Below, in pieces: positions 13,011-23,810 of a stretch of 64,000 nucleotides of DNA (position 1 is the stretch's first letter; every line of letters starts with the position of its first letter). Made by a program: the position numbers and the translations under genes. The stretch is from the NCBI GenBank assembly GCA_028023455.1, contig JAQFVV010000143.1, forward strand, positions 1,466,001 through 1,530,000, written 5' to 3'. Source of the DNA: Epiperipatus broadwayi (taxonomy: Eukaryota; Onychophora; Udeonychophora; Euonychophora; Peripatidae). The notes below the pieces were generated by a model. The model worked only from the letters and a program-made list of their open reading frames with translations. It had not been told where the DNA came from and did no database searches.

Positions 13011-13899
13011 TCTCTAAATCTGTTCATGGTGATTATGTAAGAAAAAGGTAACTTTATAGCACTTCTTCATTTTCATTTTGTCACAAAATACCTGTGTAAG
13101 ATTCATTAATTTTTATTAAAACTGAACTCAATCACTCTCCAGACACAGTGGATCTGCACTCCTAAAAACTGGAATTAAGTCCTCCTATTAAATATGAATT
13201 AATTTGCCAATTTAAAATAAATAACTTTATTGAAAATTAAATGCCACTTTTCTATCAAAATTTGTAAGGTTTTCATAATATTCGTTTATGAAATTATTTA
13301 TTTTTTAATCTACAGAAAGAATAATTAATTTATCATAAAATATCGAAATAAAAATATAAAATCCCATTAATTTTTATAACTTCTTATTCAAAAAGAAAGT
13401 AAAGTATTCTATGTTTAATTTTTACATATTAAACCATATTTAATTATTATAAGCAAGATATTAAAATGAATATTTCATCTCCAGCCTTATGTAATTGATT
13501 ATTGTTTAATAACTATTAAATTCCATATGGTTGATATAGTAATTTTACTCTGAATGGGCAACAATGTTGACAAAGAACAGTATGCTAATAAACAGAAGAG
13601 CTCCAAGAATAAGTGGAATCATTCTATTCTTGATCTTTTATTCAATATTTAGTGTTTTTAATTCATAACCTGAGAGGGAAAGTGATTTATTTCCTTTACT
13701 GACACACACACACAGAGTGGTGTAGTGAAAGTTATGAAAATCGTCAACATGGGCAAGAAAACAGGTGCTGAATCCTCAATTATTAATTAAGTGAGAATTA
13801 AAAAATATATTTGGGCTAATGATAATCTTTAGTTTAATGAATGAATAGTAAAAGTTATTAATATATTTTTATAAAGTGGTTAGTATCAAACTTGTGAAT
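13011..13899. other. AT-rich spacer
   Basis: No gene recognised. A short (CA)n run is at about 13703-13713. Confidence 0.45.
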
Positions 13900-14050
13900 G
13901 CAAAAAATTTTAACCTTGTTAATTAAACTATATTAATTTTTATCTATATATCTGCTGAACAAATGATGAAGATATGTGTAAGACATTGTGATCTGAATGC
14001 TGGTTTAGCATGAAATGCATCTTGGGGAGTCATTTATTTTTTCATATATC
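13900..14050 (+). repeat. Family 10 repeat fragment with core shared with family 2
   Basis: The segment around CTGAACAAATGATGAAGAT, followed by TGCTGGTTTAGCATGAAATG, recurs on the opposite strand at about 51640-51720 and in part at 51960-52000. The TGCTGGTTTAGCATGAAAT core also occurs in family 2 (for example reading + at 21410-21425 and 19390-19415). This suggests a shared central domain in two otherwise different short repeats. Confidence 0.6.
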
Positions 14051-14461
14051 TATAGTCATATGTTTTAGCATATTGTGATTAAATATATGTTTGAAATATA
14101 TAAAACATAAATATGAAGGCTTTTAATGTTTATATAAAGTTAAGTATATCTAAAAAAATATAGTGTGTATATACTTTTTAAAAAAATATTTCAATATGGA
14201 CTATATATGTCTTATTCATGTGAAAAAAAAATGAAGTGAACTGAATATTTTTAAAAAATGCATGAAGTGTTTGAGAGAGTTTGTTTTTACTTCTGGGCTG
14301 ATGGATGATTGTGATAGGATTGAGCTGTTGGGTATATATATATATATTAATAAAGATTTTATTTCATAAGGCAATAATTTTATTAATTCATTAACTTAAC
14401 TTATTTGGATAGAAAAAGTTTTTTAAGGTAGCTATGTTGTTACAAGATTCATTTTTATTAT

Positions 14462-14550
14462 TAAAGGAGGTTGCCTTGACAACAGTTTGAAATTGTTGAT
14501 TGTTATCTATTTTGGGATTGTCTAAGTATTGACTGGTTTCTAATGGTTAT
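14462..14550 (+). repeat. Solo arm of foldback family 4
   Basis: The sequence from AAAGGAGGTTGCCTTGACAA to ATTGACTGGTTTC matches the right arm of the perfect hairpin at 50940-51112. Only one arm is present here. Confidence 0.7.
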
Positions 14551-15732
14551 ATATATGGAAATTTTTTTGTAAAATAATATGCATAAAGATATAGTGGCAG
14601 AATATTATCATATTAGTGAACCCAGTAATATGTGATTTTTCTTTGTTTTTAATTTTTTAGTATTTAAAGGTTTTTGGGGGTATAAAATATGATAGGAATT
14701 ATAATTATTAAAATAGATTGATGTGAAGAAACTCTTTAATATATGGAGTTATTATTACCATACATTACATATGTTATAAAAAATATTTATACTAATCTTT
14801 TCAATACTCACCCATTCTATATTCTCTCATTTTCATAAGTAATTAATTATACTTATTAAATATACACTGTACTTCATTTGATCTTAAACTTTTTATTTGC
14901 ATGGAATTATTATTCACATACATGTATATTTACATCAATAATTTTCCAGATTCAAAGTTTAATTATTTGTATTAATAAAATAAATATATATAAACAAATG
15001 ATATAACAATTAAATGTTTAATTTTTAGGGAGTTCAAATGTTATTCAAGCATTTGAATTGATTGGTTAAGTTTCACTTTGGAAATATTTAGCTCTTAAGT
15101 TCATTATCTTATCACTGAGCTAAAATGTAAAAATAAATAACAATTGTGTAGTATATAAATTGAATATGTCTATATATTTATTTTTAATAGTAAACTATAA
15201 ACTCAAGATTATTCCATCTATGGGTAAACCTATTATTAAAAGAAAAAAATTATATGTACACAGTGTTTTCTATTTTACTATTTCTGTAGTACAGGATGTG
15301 TGAGTGTAGGAAATATATTATTACATGGTAGGAAATGTGAATGATTGCTCTAGGGCACCATAAAACTGAAGCTTAGCCTAAAATAATATGTACCAATTTA
15401 TGGATTTGATTTCAAATCATATCCTAAATAAATATTTCAGCTAAACATATTTTGGTGTGTATATGTATAACACATTATATATATAACACTTACATTAATA
15501 CTGTTAATAATAAAACAAATCAACAGTAATTTTTTTTCTTTATTATTATCTTTGTCTTTACTTTTTATTACACGTGCATTTATTGCATGATTTGTAATAC
15601 CATCTTAAGTCATAAAAATAATAGACATATGAGGATTAATTTTACCATAGTTCAAGTATATATGGCTTTTGTTGATGCTCATATGAAATTTTATTTATTT
15701 TATATTCAGATGATTAATCAATTTGCATAACT
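14551..15732. other. AT-rich intergenic stretch
   Basis: No gene, RNA gene or repeat family recognised. Confidence 0.45.
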
Positions 15733-15743
15733 GAATTAAATAG

Positions 15744-16145
15744 AAGGGATTTGAACTCAGACTTTCAAGCTCCCTACAGCTATCCACTACATCTTATATA
15801 ATTGATACACATGATCACACACATGCGGAAAAGATAAATGATGTTCAATATACATATTTTGTGCTGAACCATCATGTATCAGTTGGTCCAAATCATTATC
15901 TCCTACACACATATATAATTAGTACTCAGTTTATATTAAGATAAATCTTCAAGCTTTAATGGACAGAAAGCACAAAATACATATATTAGAGATCATTTAT
16001 CTTTTTCACATTATGTGGTCATTTGTATTAGTTGTGTAAGATGGGGTGGATAGCTGTAGAGAGTTTAAAAGTCTGAGTTCAAATCCCTTCTAATTACATT
16101 AAGTTCAGTATAGACAATACATTTGTAATTAAATATTACATAAAG
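15744..16145. mobile_element. Family 2 SINE-like inverted dimer with 11 bp TSD
   Basis: Two arms face each other. The left arm starts GGGATTTGAACTCAGAC and the right arm ends GTCTGAGTTCAAATCCC at about 16065-16089. Each outer end carries a tRNA-like B box reading outward, preceded on the right arm by a plausible A-box-like stretch (GTGGATAGCTG near 16048). This is the family copy with the best-preserved tRNA-like ends. The 11 bp direct repeat GAATTAAATAG flanks it at 15733-15743 and 16146-16156. Confidence 0.8.
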
Positions 16146-16156
16146 GAATTAAATAG

Positions 16157-17069
16157 TCAAAATAAGAGTCATAGATCACATGACCCTATCTCATAACTTG
16201 TTTATCTAGCTCAGTAAACCTTTTGCACATATTTTTATTTTAAAATAGCAATTTTATTAAAAATATAACAAAACATAATTACACATTAGGCCTTATAATG
16301 AATGATAAGACATTTAATTATAAAGCTTCTCCATCATTAATAGTAATGCAATATTTTGTTATAGTTCAAAATTCAAATTATTTATAAAACAAATGATTTT
16401 AATTGTGGGAATAACTAAATTTGATGTATTTTATTCACATTGAAATTAGGTGCTTTTATTATAACCTAGGGCTTAAGTTCTATCTAGAAAAATATATAAC
16501 ATTATTATCACAACTTGTAATGTATAGTTGTAATATATAATTCTTATAAACTAGTTATAATCGAGTGTTATGAAAAGGTAAAATTGAAGTTCAAAAGTTT
16601 TATCTTTTTATAATAGTCAACTATAACGAAATTATAAGAATTACATTATTTGATGAAAAGAGAACTAAACATTTAGTATGTAATATGTGTAATCATAGAG
16701 TGTTATATGTTTAAAAATGAGACAATAAAACAATATTCAATTTGTTTTACTCATGCAATCCTATCATTTACATATCTGTGTATAGATTGATATAAGAATT
16801 TTGTAACTGATTCTCTATATAATAAAATAATTTTGTCATCAGATGTCAAACATATTGTAATACTGATTTAAACAATATCATTATTTAGCATGTTCATTTT
16901 ATATTTATTACACTAATTCATGCACTTATCAAACATTTAATTTATTACAAATAAAATATCTACACTTATAAGTTTTAGTAATATTTCTTATACTGTCATG
17001 TTGATGTATATCATTTAGACTATCTATTTCTAAATCAATTATTTTATATAGCGCGATGTTTATAAACTG
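16157..17069. other. AT-rich spacer
   Basis: No gene or repeat recognised. Confidence 0.45.
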
Positions 17070-17296
17070 TAATATTTAAACAGCATTAAGTTGTTGCACA
17101 TGCGCTTTGCAGATTTTAACTATAAATGACTGAATACTAATACTTCAAACACCATGATAAAGTTTTTGAAAAAGATAGAGTGGCCACTCTATCTTTTCCA
17201 AAGACTTTATCATGTGTTTGAAGTGTTAGTATTAAGGCATTTATAGTTAAAATCTGCAAAGCGCATGTGCAACAGCTTAATGATGTTTAAATATTA
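17070..17296. repeat. Foldback element with 113 bp arms (family 5)
   Basis: A near-perfect palindrome runs from TAATATTTAAACAG to TTTAAATATTA, with its exact centre at the self-complementary GAGTGGCCACTC at 17178-17189. There is essentially no loop. The arms differ by a few substitutions and small indels. It looks like a foldback MITE, or could be the extruded form of another inverted dimer. No coding capacity. Confidence 0.85.
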
Positions 17297-18217
17297 CTAT
17301 CTATTTTTAAAAATATGCTGTATGTGTATAAATAAAATTATTTTTTATTTCTAGTGAAAGTAATTTATTTCAATATAGTTTATTTCTTTTATCATTGAGC
17401 ATTGGTTCCAAATAAACCCTTGGCACTATTAACAGTGTAATTACATAATGCTTTATTGAATATATTTGTATTAAAACATCAGCTTATTGATTTAATAATT
17501 TAATGGATGAATAATAATAAAAATAATTTCCAATGAAAGTTACACTTCACATATTTTATTACAAGAGCACACACACATATATTCCATCTTGTGTCTATAT
17601 TTGTAATTAAGTATTTCACTTGTCTTAATTTTTAAATGAAGTTTCAAATTATGATTTAACTTGTTTGTTAAATAAATAATCTAAGCAATAACATATATTC
17701 AAGAGAATTTTAATGAAATAGCATATGAAAATTTGTGCTAAATGTTTATTATTTTGTATTTATGAAGTATAATTAACACTTTTATTATTTAATTCATTTA
17801 TATTCCTTGAGATATGCTTTTTTCATTAATCAACTACTGAATATCTTTGACCATGGTAATGTAACATAAGAAAACATATATATACAATCAGCATATGTAT
17901 ATACGATCTGATGGTCATACTAATGTAGACAAAACAAATAAAGTTTAAACAAACAAAATTTTAAAGTTAGTATATAATAATTTTTATTAGTAGAGATTTT
18001 CTACTTAATAAATAATGTTCCATTAGTGTAATTTTCATTACACTCTCATGCAAGGTAGGAACTGGTTTTGATCCACTTTTAACAACTTGTAGAAGGGTGT
18101 AATCATAAACGTATGACAATTCATGTAAAAGGATATATGATCCCCAAAAAACTATTCTCAACGTTGAGTGAGAATGGTATAGTAAAAATTACACTAAATA
18201 AATATTATTCATTAATG
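17297..18217. other. AT-rich spacer before the Penelope-like insertion
   Basis: No gene recognised. The 64-codon minus-strand frame at 17967-18161 has no recognisable domain. Confidence 0.45.
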
Positions 18218-18729
18218 TTAATTATATAATAATGGTTCCAACACAATTGAAATAAAACAACTATATAAAAATAATAAATATTTTCTTTATTGAATCGATT
18301 TTCGCCCTATATTAGGCCCTTTTCAAAATATACTTTTCTAATATAATCAATACTTCCTCTAACATTCATTTTACATAATCATTTTATATAATCACATAAC
18401 CTATTTACATATATATCCCCCCCCCCATTTTTATATACATATTATTTTTATACAATAAATAAAATTACATTAAGTACAATTCAATAATTATATACATATA
18501 TTATACACCATAAATTATATATTACTTTACATTAACCCCATTAAATTAATTGTAAACACATACTTTATACACTAAACTAAATTATATATCATTTCTCATA
18601 TATTTCTACTAACCATAAATACAACCTTATTTATTTATAGTTAAGTAATTATTTTCATTAACTAATTATTTACATATATCATATATATTAATTTAAAAAA
18701 AAACAACAAATAAACAAATCAACCATATA

Positions 18730-19758
18730 TTAACTTTTCCAGTTATCCTTTAATGCCCATTTACTACTCAACTTTGCAGGTCCTTTAACTAAATTAACAC
18801 ATTTACGCATATTCTCTTGAATATATACTGTCTCATAATATTTCCTTCTATTATAATCTTTAACATATAGAGTATATAAGCACAGACTTTCACTCGACCC
18901 ACCACCACACTATCTCATAATACTGATAAACCTGAACACATATATGTTGAAAAGATAAATAATCACCAATATACATATTTCATGCTAAACCAGCAATCAT
19001 CAATTGGTCTAGATTACCATTTCTACACATATATGCTATAAGTGCTCAGATATATATTAAGATAGCCAATTCTCATACTTCAATGGACAGGCTTCAATCT
19101 ACTCCACACTCCAACTCTTCAACCGTCCATCCAATTGAAAATCTGGATTATGTCCTGTACATGAGGGGTCAGATTGACCTTAGGTCAACATGGGTGTGAT
19201 AAGAATCTTGGCCTCAGGATGACCTTTGAGCATTTCCATCATCAGATTTTCAATTGGATGGATGGTTGAAGAGTTGGAATGTGGAGTAGATTGACACCGG
19301 GTCCATTGAAGTATGAGGATTGGCTATCTTAATATATATCTGAACCCTTATAGCATATATGTGTAGAGATGGTAATCCGGACCAACTGATGATTGCTGAT
19401 TTAGCATGAAATACGTATATTGGTGATTATTTATCTTTTCAACATATATGTGTTCAGGTGTATCAGTGTTATGAGATAGTGTGCAGAGTGATGGGTTGTG
19501 TGAAAGTCTGTGCATATATACCCCATATATTACATATTTAGACACAGGAATATAATAAGCCTGTGTGCTTCAGTTATAATCTTTAACATATTTTATAACA
19601 TCCACATCTTCAATACATCTCATTCTATGATCAGTATTCAAATAATGAACACATGGTCCTGAATTCATATCATTCATATCATTATGCTCCTTTCCCATTT
19701 CTATTGCTGTTTTTCCCGTTTGACTTTTATATATTTTACTGCAACTCCTATGAATTAT
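18730..19758 (-). pseudogene. Segment A: inverted, 5'-truncated Penelope GIY-YIG end
   Basis: Read on the minus strand, 19758-19591 encodes the GIY-YIG endonuclease start, including Q-T-G-K-T-A-I-E. After the interruption at 18868-19573, 18867 to about 18730 encodes the C-terminus ending in a K-G-P-A-K-like stretch and a W. The IYIG core is altered to I-Y-K-S. Aligning across the insertion restores continuity with segment C, with the 17 bp duplication TTATAATCTTTAACATA at both edges. The reverse transcriptase part is absent because the segment stops at the head-to-head junction with B near 19760. Confidence 0.8.
18868..19573. mobile_element. Family 2 SINE-like inverted dimer inside Penelope segment A, 17 bp TSD
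   Basis: A 706 bp insertion with arms starting GAGTATATAAGCACAGAC on the left and ending GTCTGTGCATATATACCCC on the right. The two arms meet around a central spacer of about 19140-19250 that includes TGTCCTGTACATGAGGGG. The perfect 17 bp direct repeat TTATAATCTTTAACATA lies at 18851-18867 and 19574-19590. It splits the GIY-YIG coding region of segment A, so it is younger than the Penelope insertion. A short hairpin, ACACAGG to CCTGTGT, sits at the right outer end near 19540-19565. Confidence 0.88.
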
Positions 19759-19765
19759 TTTAATT

Positions 19766-20567
19766 TAGTTTAGTGTATAAAGTATATGTATATAATTAAT
19801 TTAATGAAGTTAATGTGAAGTAATATATAATTTATGGTGTACAATATATGTATATAATTATTGAATTGTACTTAATGTAATTTTATTTATTGTATAAAAA
19901 TAATATGTATATAAAAAATGGGAGGGGGAGGGGAAGTATATATATATGTAAATAGGATATGTGATTATATAAAATGAATATAACTGAAACACACAGGCTT
20001 ATTATATACCTGTGTTTATATATGTAATATATAGGGTATATGAGCACAGACTTTCACACGACACACCACTCTCACACTATCTCATAACACTGATACACTT
20101 GAACACAAAGATAAGTAATCACCAATACACGTATTTCATGCTAAACCAGCAATCATCAGTTGGTCCAGATTACCATCTCTACACATATATACTATAAGTG
20201 CTCAGATATATATTAAGATAGCCAATCCTCATACTTTAATATGTGTTTAAGTGTATCAGTGTTATGAGATAGTGTGGAGAGTGGTGGGTCGTGTGAAAGT
20301 GTGTACTCATATACCCTATATGCAGTATTACATAAAATGAATATGTAAAATGAACGTTAGAGGGAGTAATTGATAGATATAAGGTCATGTGATTATATTA
20401 GGAAACCGTATTTTGAAAAGACCCTAATATAGAATGAAAACCGGTTCAATAAAGAAAATATTTATTATTTTTATATACTTGTTTTATTTCAATTGTGTTA
20501 GAACCATTATTAATTTTTGAAAACAGCATTATGGACAAAATTATGTTTGACCATTGTTAAGGATTAT
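19766..20567 (+). repeat. Segment B: direct Penelope pseudo-LTR copy
   Basis: From TTTAATTTAGTTTAGTG onward this matches the 3' untranslated region of segment C from about 23990 to 24424, including the G-rich tract, the CCTAATATAG hairpin region and the terminal extension. It contains no coding sequence. It lies directly upstream of C in the same orientation, the position expected for the left pseudo-LTR of a Penelope element. It abuts segment A head to head. A family 2 copy interrupts it at 19982-20331. Confidence 0.78.
19982..20331. mobile_element. Family 2 SINE-like inverted dimer inside Penelope segment B, 13 bp TSD
   Basis: A 350 bp insertion beginning AACTGAAACACACAGG and carrying opposed arms (GGGTATATGAGCACAGAC on the left, the return GTGTACTCATATACCC on the right). 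The right arm is much shorter than the left. The 13 bp direct repeat ATAAAATGAATAT lies at 19969-19981 and 20332-20344. Removing the insertion restores alignment with the uninterrupted 3' region of segment C near 24200. Confidence 0.87.
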
Positions 20568-20977
20568 TCGAGGTTAATTGACGGTTGGATTTGGATTAAC
20601 GTTCACTTCTTTGGAATACAGTATAAATTATGTGAAATTAGAAAGAAAGGAGAAATAATAATAAAAAAAGAAGTGATGGAGGGAAAAAAAGTTTTTTATT
20701 TTTTAATATTGTTTATATTACTGTATTTGAATTAACTGTTGATAATTGAATTGAATGTTATATTGTTTCAAAAAAGGATGAAAAGAAATTATGGAAATAA
20801 GACATGGTCGTTTTTATATAATTACTTAAGTAGAGTGAATTTTGTAAGATTTAATGGATCAAAGAATTGAAGCACCAGTTATCTTTTCTAAATAAATGCC
20901 AGAACCATGGTTTAATATCCTAAGTCGTGAATTTTATATAAGTAATAAATAAAAATATTAATTTGTATAATAAGATT
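20568..20977 (+). pseudogene. Probable 5' part of Penelope segment C
   Basis: This lies between the pseudo-LTR B and a family 2 insertion whose target repeats rejoin it to the start of the main reading frame. Around 20775-20870 the plus strand stays open for about 35 codons, with a Lys/Asn-rich composition like the downstream Penelope protein, and then meets stops. I infer it is the decayed N-terminal coding or leader region. No domain is recognisable. Confidence 0.5.
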
Positions 20978-21575
20978 GAAATCAGTGCTCAGCTTTATAT
21001 TAAAATAGCCAATCTTCATACTTTAATGGACAGGCTTCAAACTACTTCAACCCACAACTCTTCAGTCTTCCATTTCATTGAAAATCTGATGGTGGAATGT
21101 TCAAAGCTGATGTTAGTGCCAAAGTAGTCATCCTAACCATGTTGACATTTTATTCATTCTGACTCCTCATGTACAGGAGAATAATCCATTTATACATACA
21201 TATGTGAGGGATGGATAGACCTTTTACACATTATTGGGCTTTGAACGTTCCCTCACCAGACTTTTAATGAAGTGGAAGGCTGAAGAGTTGTGGGTTGGAG
21301 TAATTTGAAGCCTGTCCATTAAAATATGAAAACTGTCTATCTTAATATAAAGCTGAGCACTGATTGTATATATGTGTAGAGGTGGTAATCTGGACCAACT
21401 GGTGAGTGCTGGCTTAGTACGAAATACTTATATTGGTGATTATTTATCTTTTCAACATGTGTGTGATCAGGTGGGTCAGCAATATAAGATGGCACTGAGA
21501 GTTGTGGGTCATGTGAAAGTCTGAGTTTAAATCCTGCATTATTACATATATAAATACAGGTTTAAGTCTGTACAA
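20978..21575. mobile_element. Family 2 SINE-like inverted dimer in the 5' part of Penelope segment C, 14 bp TSD
   Basis: A 598 bp insertion. Left arm runs inward from CAGTGCTCAGCTTTATATT. The right arm returns and continues outward through the tRNA-like end GTCTGAGTTTAAATCCTGC near 21515. The 14 bp direct repeat TGTATAATAAGATT lies at 20964-20977 and 21576-21589. The left arm lacks the tRNA-like end that the right arm keeps, so the dimer is asymmetric. This is the third family 2 insertion in the same Penelope composite. Confidence 0.86.
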
Positions 21576-22972
21576 TGTATAATAAGATTAAAGAAATTAT
21601 TTTGAATTGGTTTATAATGGAAAAATATAACAGTGTGGATATTTGTATAAAAAAGTATAATAGACTTAAAAATATGTTAAGAAGAGATGTATATAAAGAA
21701 ATATTTGAAGATATACAATACCAATTATTGGATCATAATAAATTAATGAATGTATTAAACAAATTACGATAAGAAATGGGATTGGTTAAAAAGGAAGAAT
21801 GAGAATTTGGAAGATGGTTTACATGAAAATAATATAGAAAGTAATAATTGTATTAAAGAAAGCACTAAAGTTGTAAATTTATCAAATATTGAATTTTATA
21901 ATGATCAGTTGAAGATATTAATGATAAGGGGAAAAAGTATATATCATTTGTTAGTGGAGATGTCCATAAAGAAACTTGTTAGTGTGGAAACAGCAGACAT
22001 AAAAGATGAATTAAAAATTGAACTGCAATCAAAACTTAATAAAATGATAAATATTAAAAAAGGTCATAATAAAAAAGAATGGAAAGAAAAGTGTATTATA
22101 AAAAAATTATAGAAAAGGTGAATAATGAGAGGTTGATAATATGTGAAGACAAAGGTAATAGGTTTGTAATTTTAAAAGAATATGAGGATAATAAAAAAAT
22201 GAGTAAAGATATAATAAAACAAGGATATGAAGAAATGTATAAAGATCCTGGAAATAAAATAAAAACAAAATATAAAGTGATATTGAATTATATGAAGGAG
22301 ATGAAATTGATTAATAGTAAGAGTATAAATGGTTATATCCAACAGTTTTTATGCATCCATACATATTTGGAAAAATAAAAACATATGAAGAAGATATAGC
22401 TGCAAGAGTAATTGTAAATTTTAACAATTATATATGTAAAATAATATATAAAAAAATAGTAGATGTAATTGGATATGGTATATATAATATTAAAAATTCA
22501 GAAGAAATTGTTATGGAATTAAATAATATTAAATTAAATAGGAATAGTTTGATTTCTTCATTAGATGTAGAAAATATATATCAAAGTGTTCCAAGAGATG
22601 AAAGTATAAAGTTAGTTATAAGTATGTTAGCAAAAAGTGGAAGAATATCTAAAGAATGGATATATACAATTAAGGAAGCATTGGTGATAATAAGTGATAG
22701 TTTGTATTTTAAATATAAGAATAGGTTTTGGAATATAAAAAAGGATGGGTTGTGGGTTGTTCGATAAGTGGATTATTATCATCGATGTGTATAAATAATT
22801 TGGAAGAAAAAATAAAGAAATAATTAAATATTATAGATATGTGAATGATATAATTGTTGTTGGAAATAGTAGAAGTATATTAAAAATATTTAATGAATTG
22901 AATAATAATATATATAAAATTAAGTTTACAATGGAAAAGGAAGAAAAAGGTTTAAAATATTTGGATATTTAT

Positions 22973-23090
22973 TTGAATAGAAATAAGGAAAATGAAATAG
23001 AGGTGAAACAGTTTATTAAAGATGTTGAAATTGAATAGAAATAAGGAAAATGAAATAGAGGTGAAACAGTTTATTAAAGATGTTGAAATT
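22973..23090 (+). repeat. Tandem 58 bp duplication causing a frameshift
   Basis: The unit starting TTGAATAGAAATAAGGAAAA at 22973 is repeated exactly from 23031, with identity continuing to 23090. The period of 58 is not a multiple of three, so the duplication itself breaks the reading frame between the RT palm and the linker. The two copies look identical, so the duplication is more recent than most other damage. Confidence 0.95.
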
Positions 23091-23468
23091 ACAGGAATAA
23101 TTAATACTAGTTTGTACCAACCTTGGTCACAAAAGATGTCAGTTTTAAAAGGGTTTAAAATAAAGAATAATAGACTTTTAATAAATAAAAAGAAATTTAT
23201 TGAACAAAAAATGAATATAGAAAAGGATTATGTGAAGATGGGATATAATCAAGATATTAGAAAAGTTTTAAACAGTAAGAGTAAAGATAAAGTAAAATAT
23301 GGGGAAAGAGAAAAGGAAAATAAAAACAAAGATGGATGGATCAATAATAAATGGATATCAATATCTTATTATAAAGATGTATATAAGATTTTAGGAAAAG
23401 AGGAGATGAATGAGAATATAAGAATTGCTTGGAAGAATAGTAAATCATTGTAAAAATAGATATCAAAT

Positions 23469-23810
23469 GTGAAGAGAGAGAATAATAAAGAAAGTAAAAT
23501 AGGTATGGTATACAAAATAATTTGTAGGAGTTGTAGTAATATATATATAGGTCAAACAGGGAAAACAGCAATAGAAAGGGGAAAGGAGCATAATAGGGAT
23601 ATTGATGGGAAGGATATGAATTCAGGACCATATGTTCATTATTTGAATACTGGTCATAGAATGAGATGTATTGGAGATATGGAAGTTATAAAATATGTTA
23701 AAGATTATAATAAAAGGGCATATTATAAGACAGTATATATTCAAGAGAATACAAGTAAATGTGTTAATTTAGTTAAAGGACCTGCAAAGTGGAGTAGTAA
23801 ATGGCATTAA
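23469..23810 (+). pseudogene. GIY-YIG nuclease domain of the Penelope-like element
   Basis: The 113-codon frame contains V-Y-K-I-I-C-R-S-C, then I-Y-I-G-Q-T-G-K-T-A, then R-G-K-E-H-N-R-D, the three expected landmarks of the Penelope GIY-YIG family: the VYKI plus Cys pair, the IYIGQTG core and the R...EH catalytic-region helix. It ends with a K-G-P-A-K-W-S-S-K-W-H stretch that segment A also carries. This domain is open from end to end, better kept than the RT part. It is separated from the upstream frame by a stop near 23453. Confidence 0.88.

Larger units (their letters stand above)
21576..23810 (+). pseudogene. Penelope-like reverse transcriptase and GIY-YIG endonuclease, frameshifted
   Basis: The protein is spread over frames at 21576-21772, 21807-22112, 22079-22378, 22351-22767, 22841-23038, 23022-23453 and 23469-23810. 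Reverse transcriptase motif A is visible near 22560 (S-L-D-V-E-N-I-Y-Q-S-V-P), matching the D-V/I-x-N-L/I-Y pattern of Penelope RTs. Motif C near 22837-22855 reads R-Y-V-N-D-I-I, where the family has Y-V-D-D, so the first catalytic aspartate is changed to asparagine. The following G-L-K-Y-L-D-I stretch is also typical. The C-terminus is a GIY-YIG nuclease. Multiple frameshifts mean no functional product. Known Penelope elements use this pair of activities for target-primed insertion. Confidence 0.85.
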
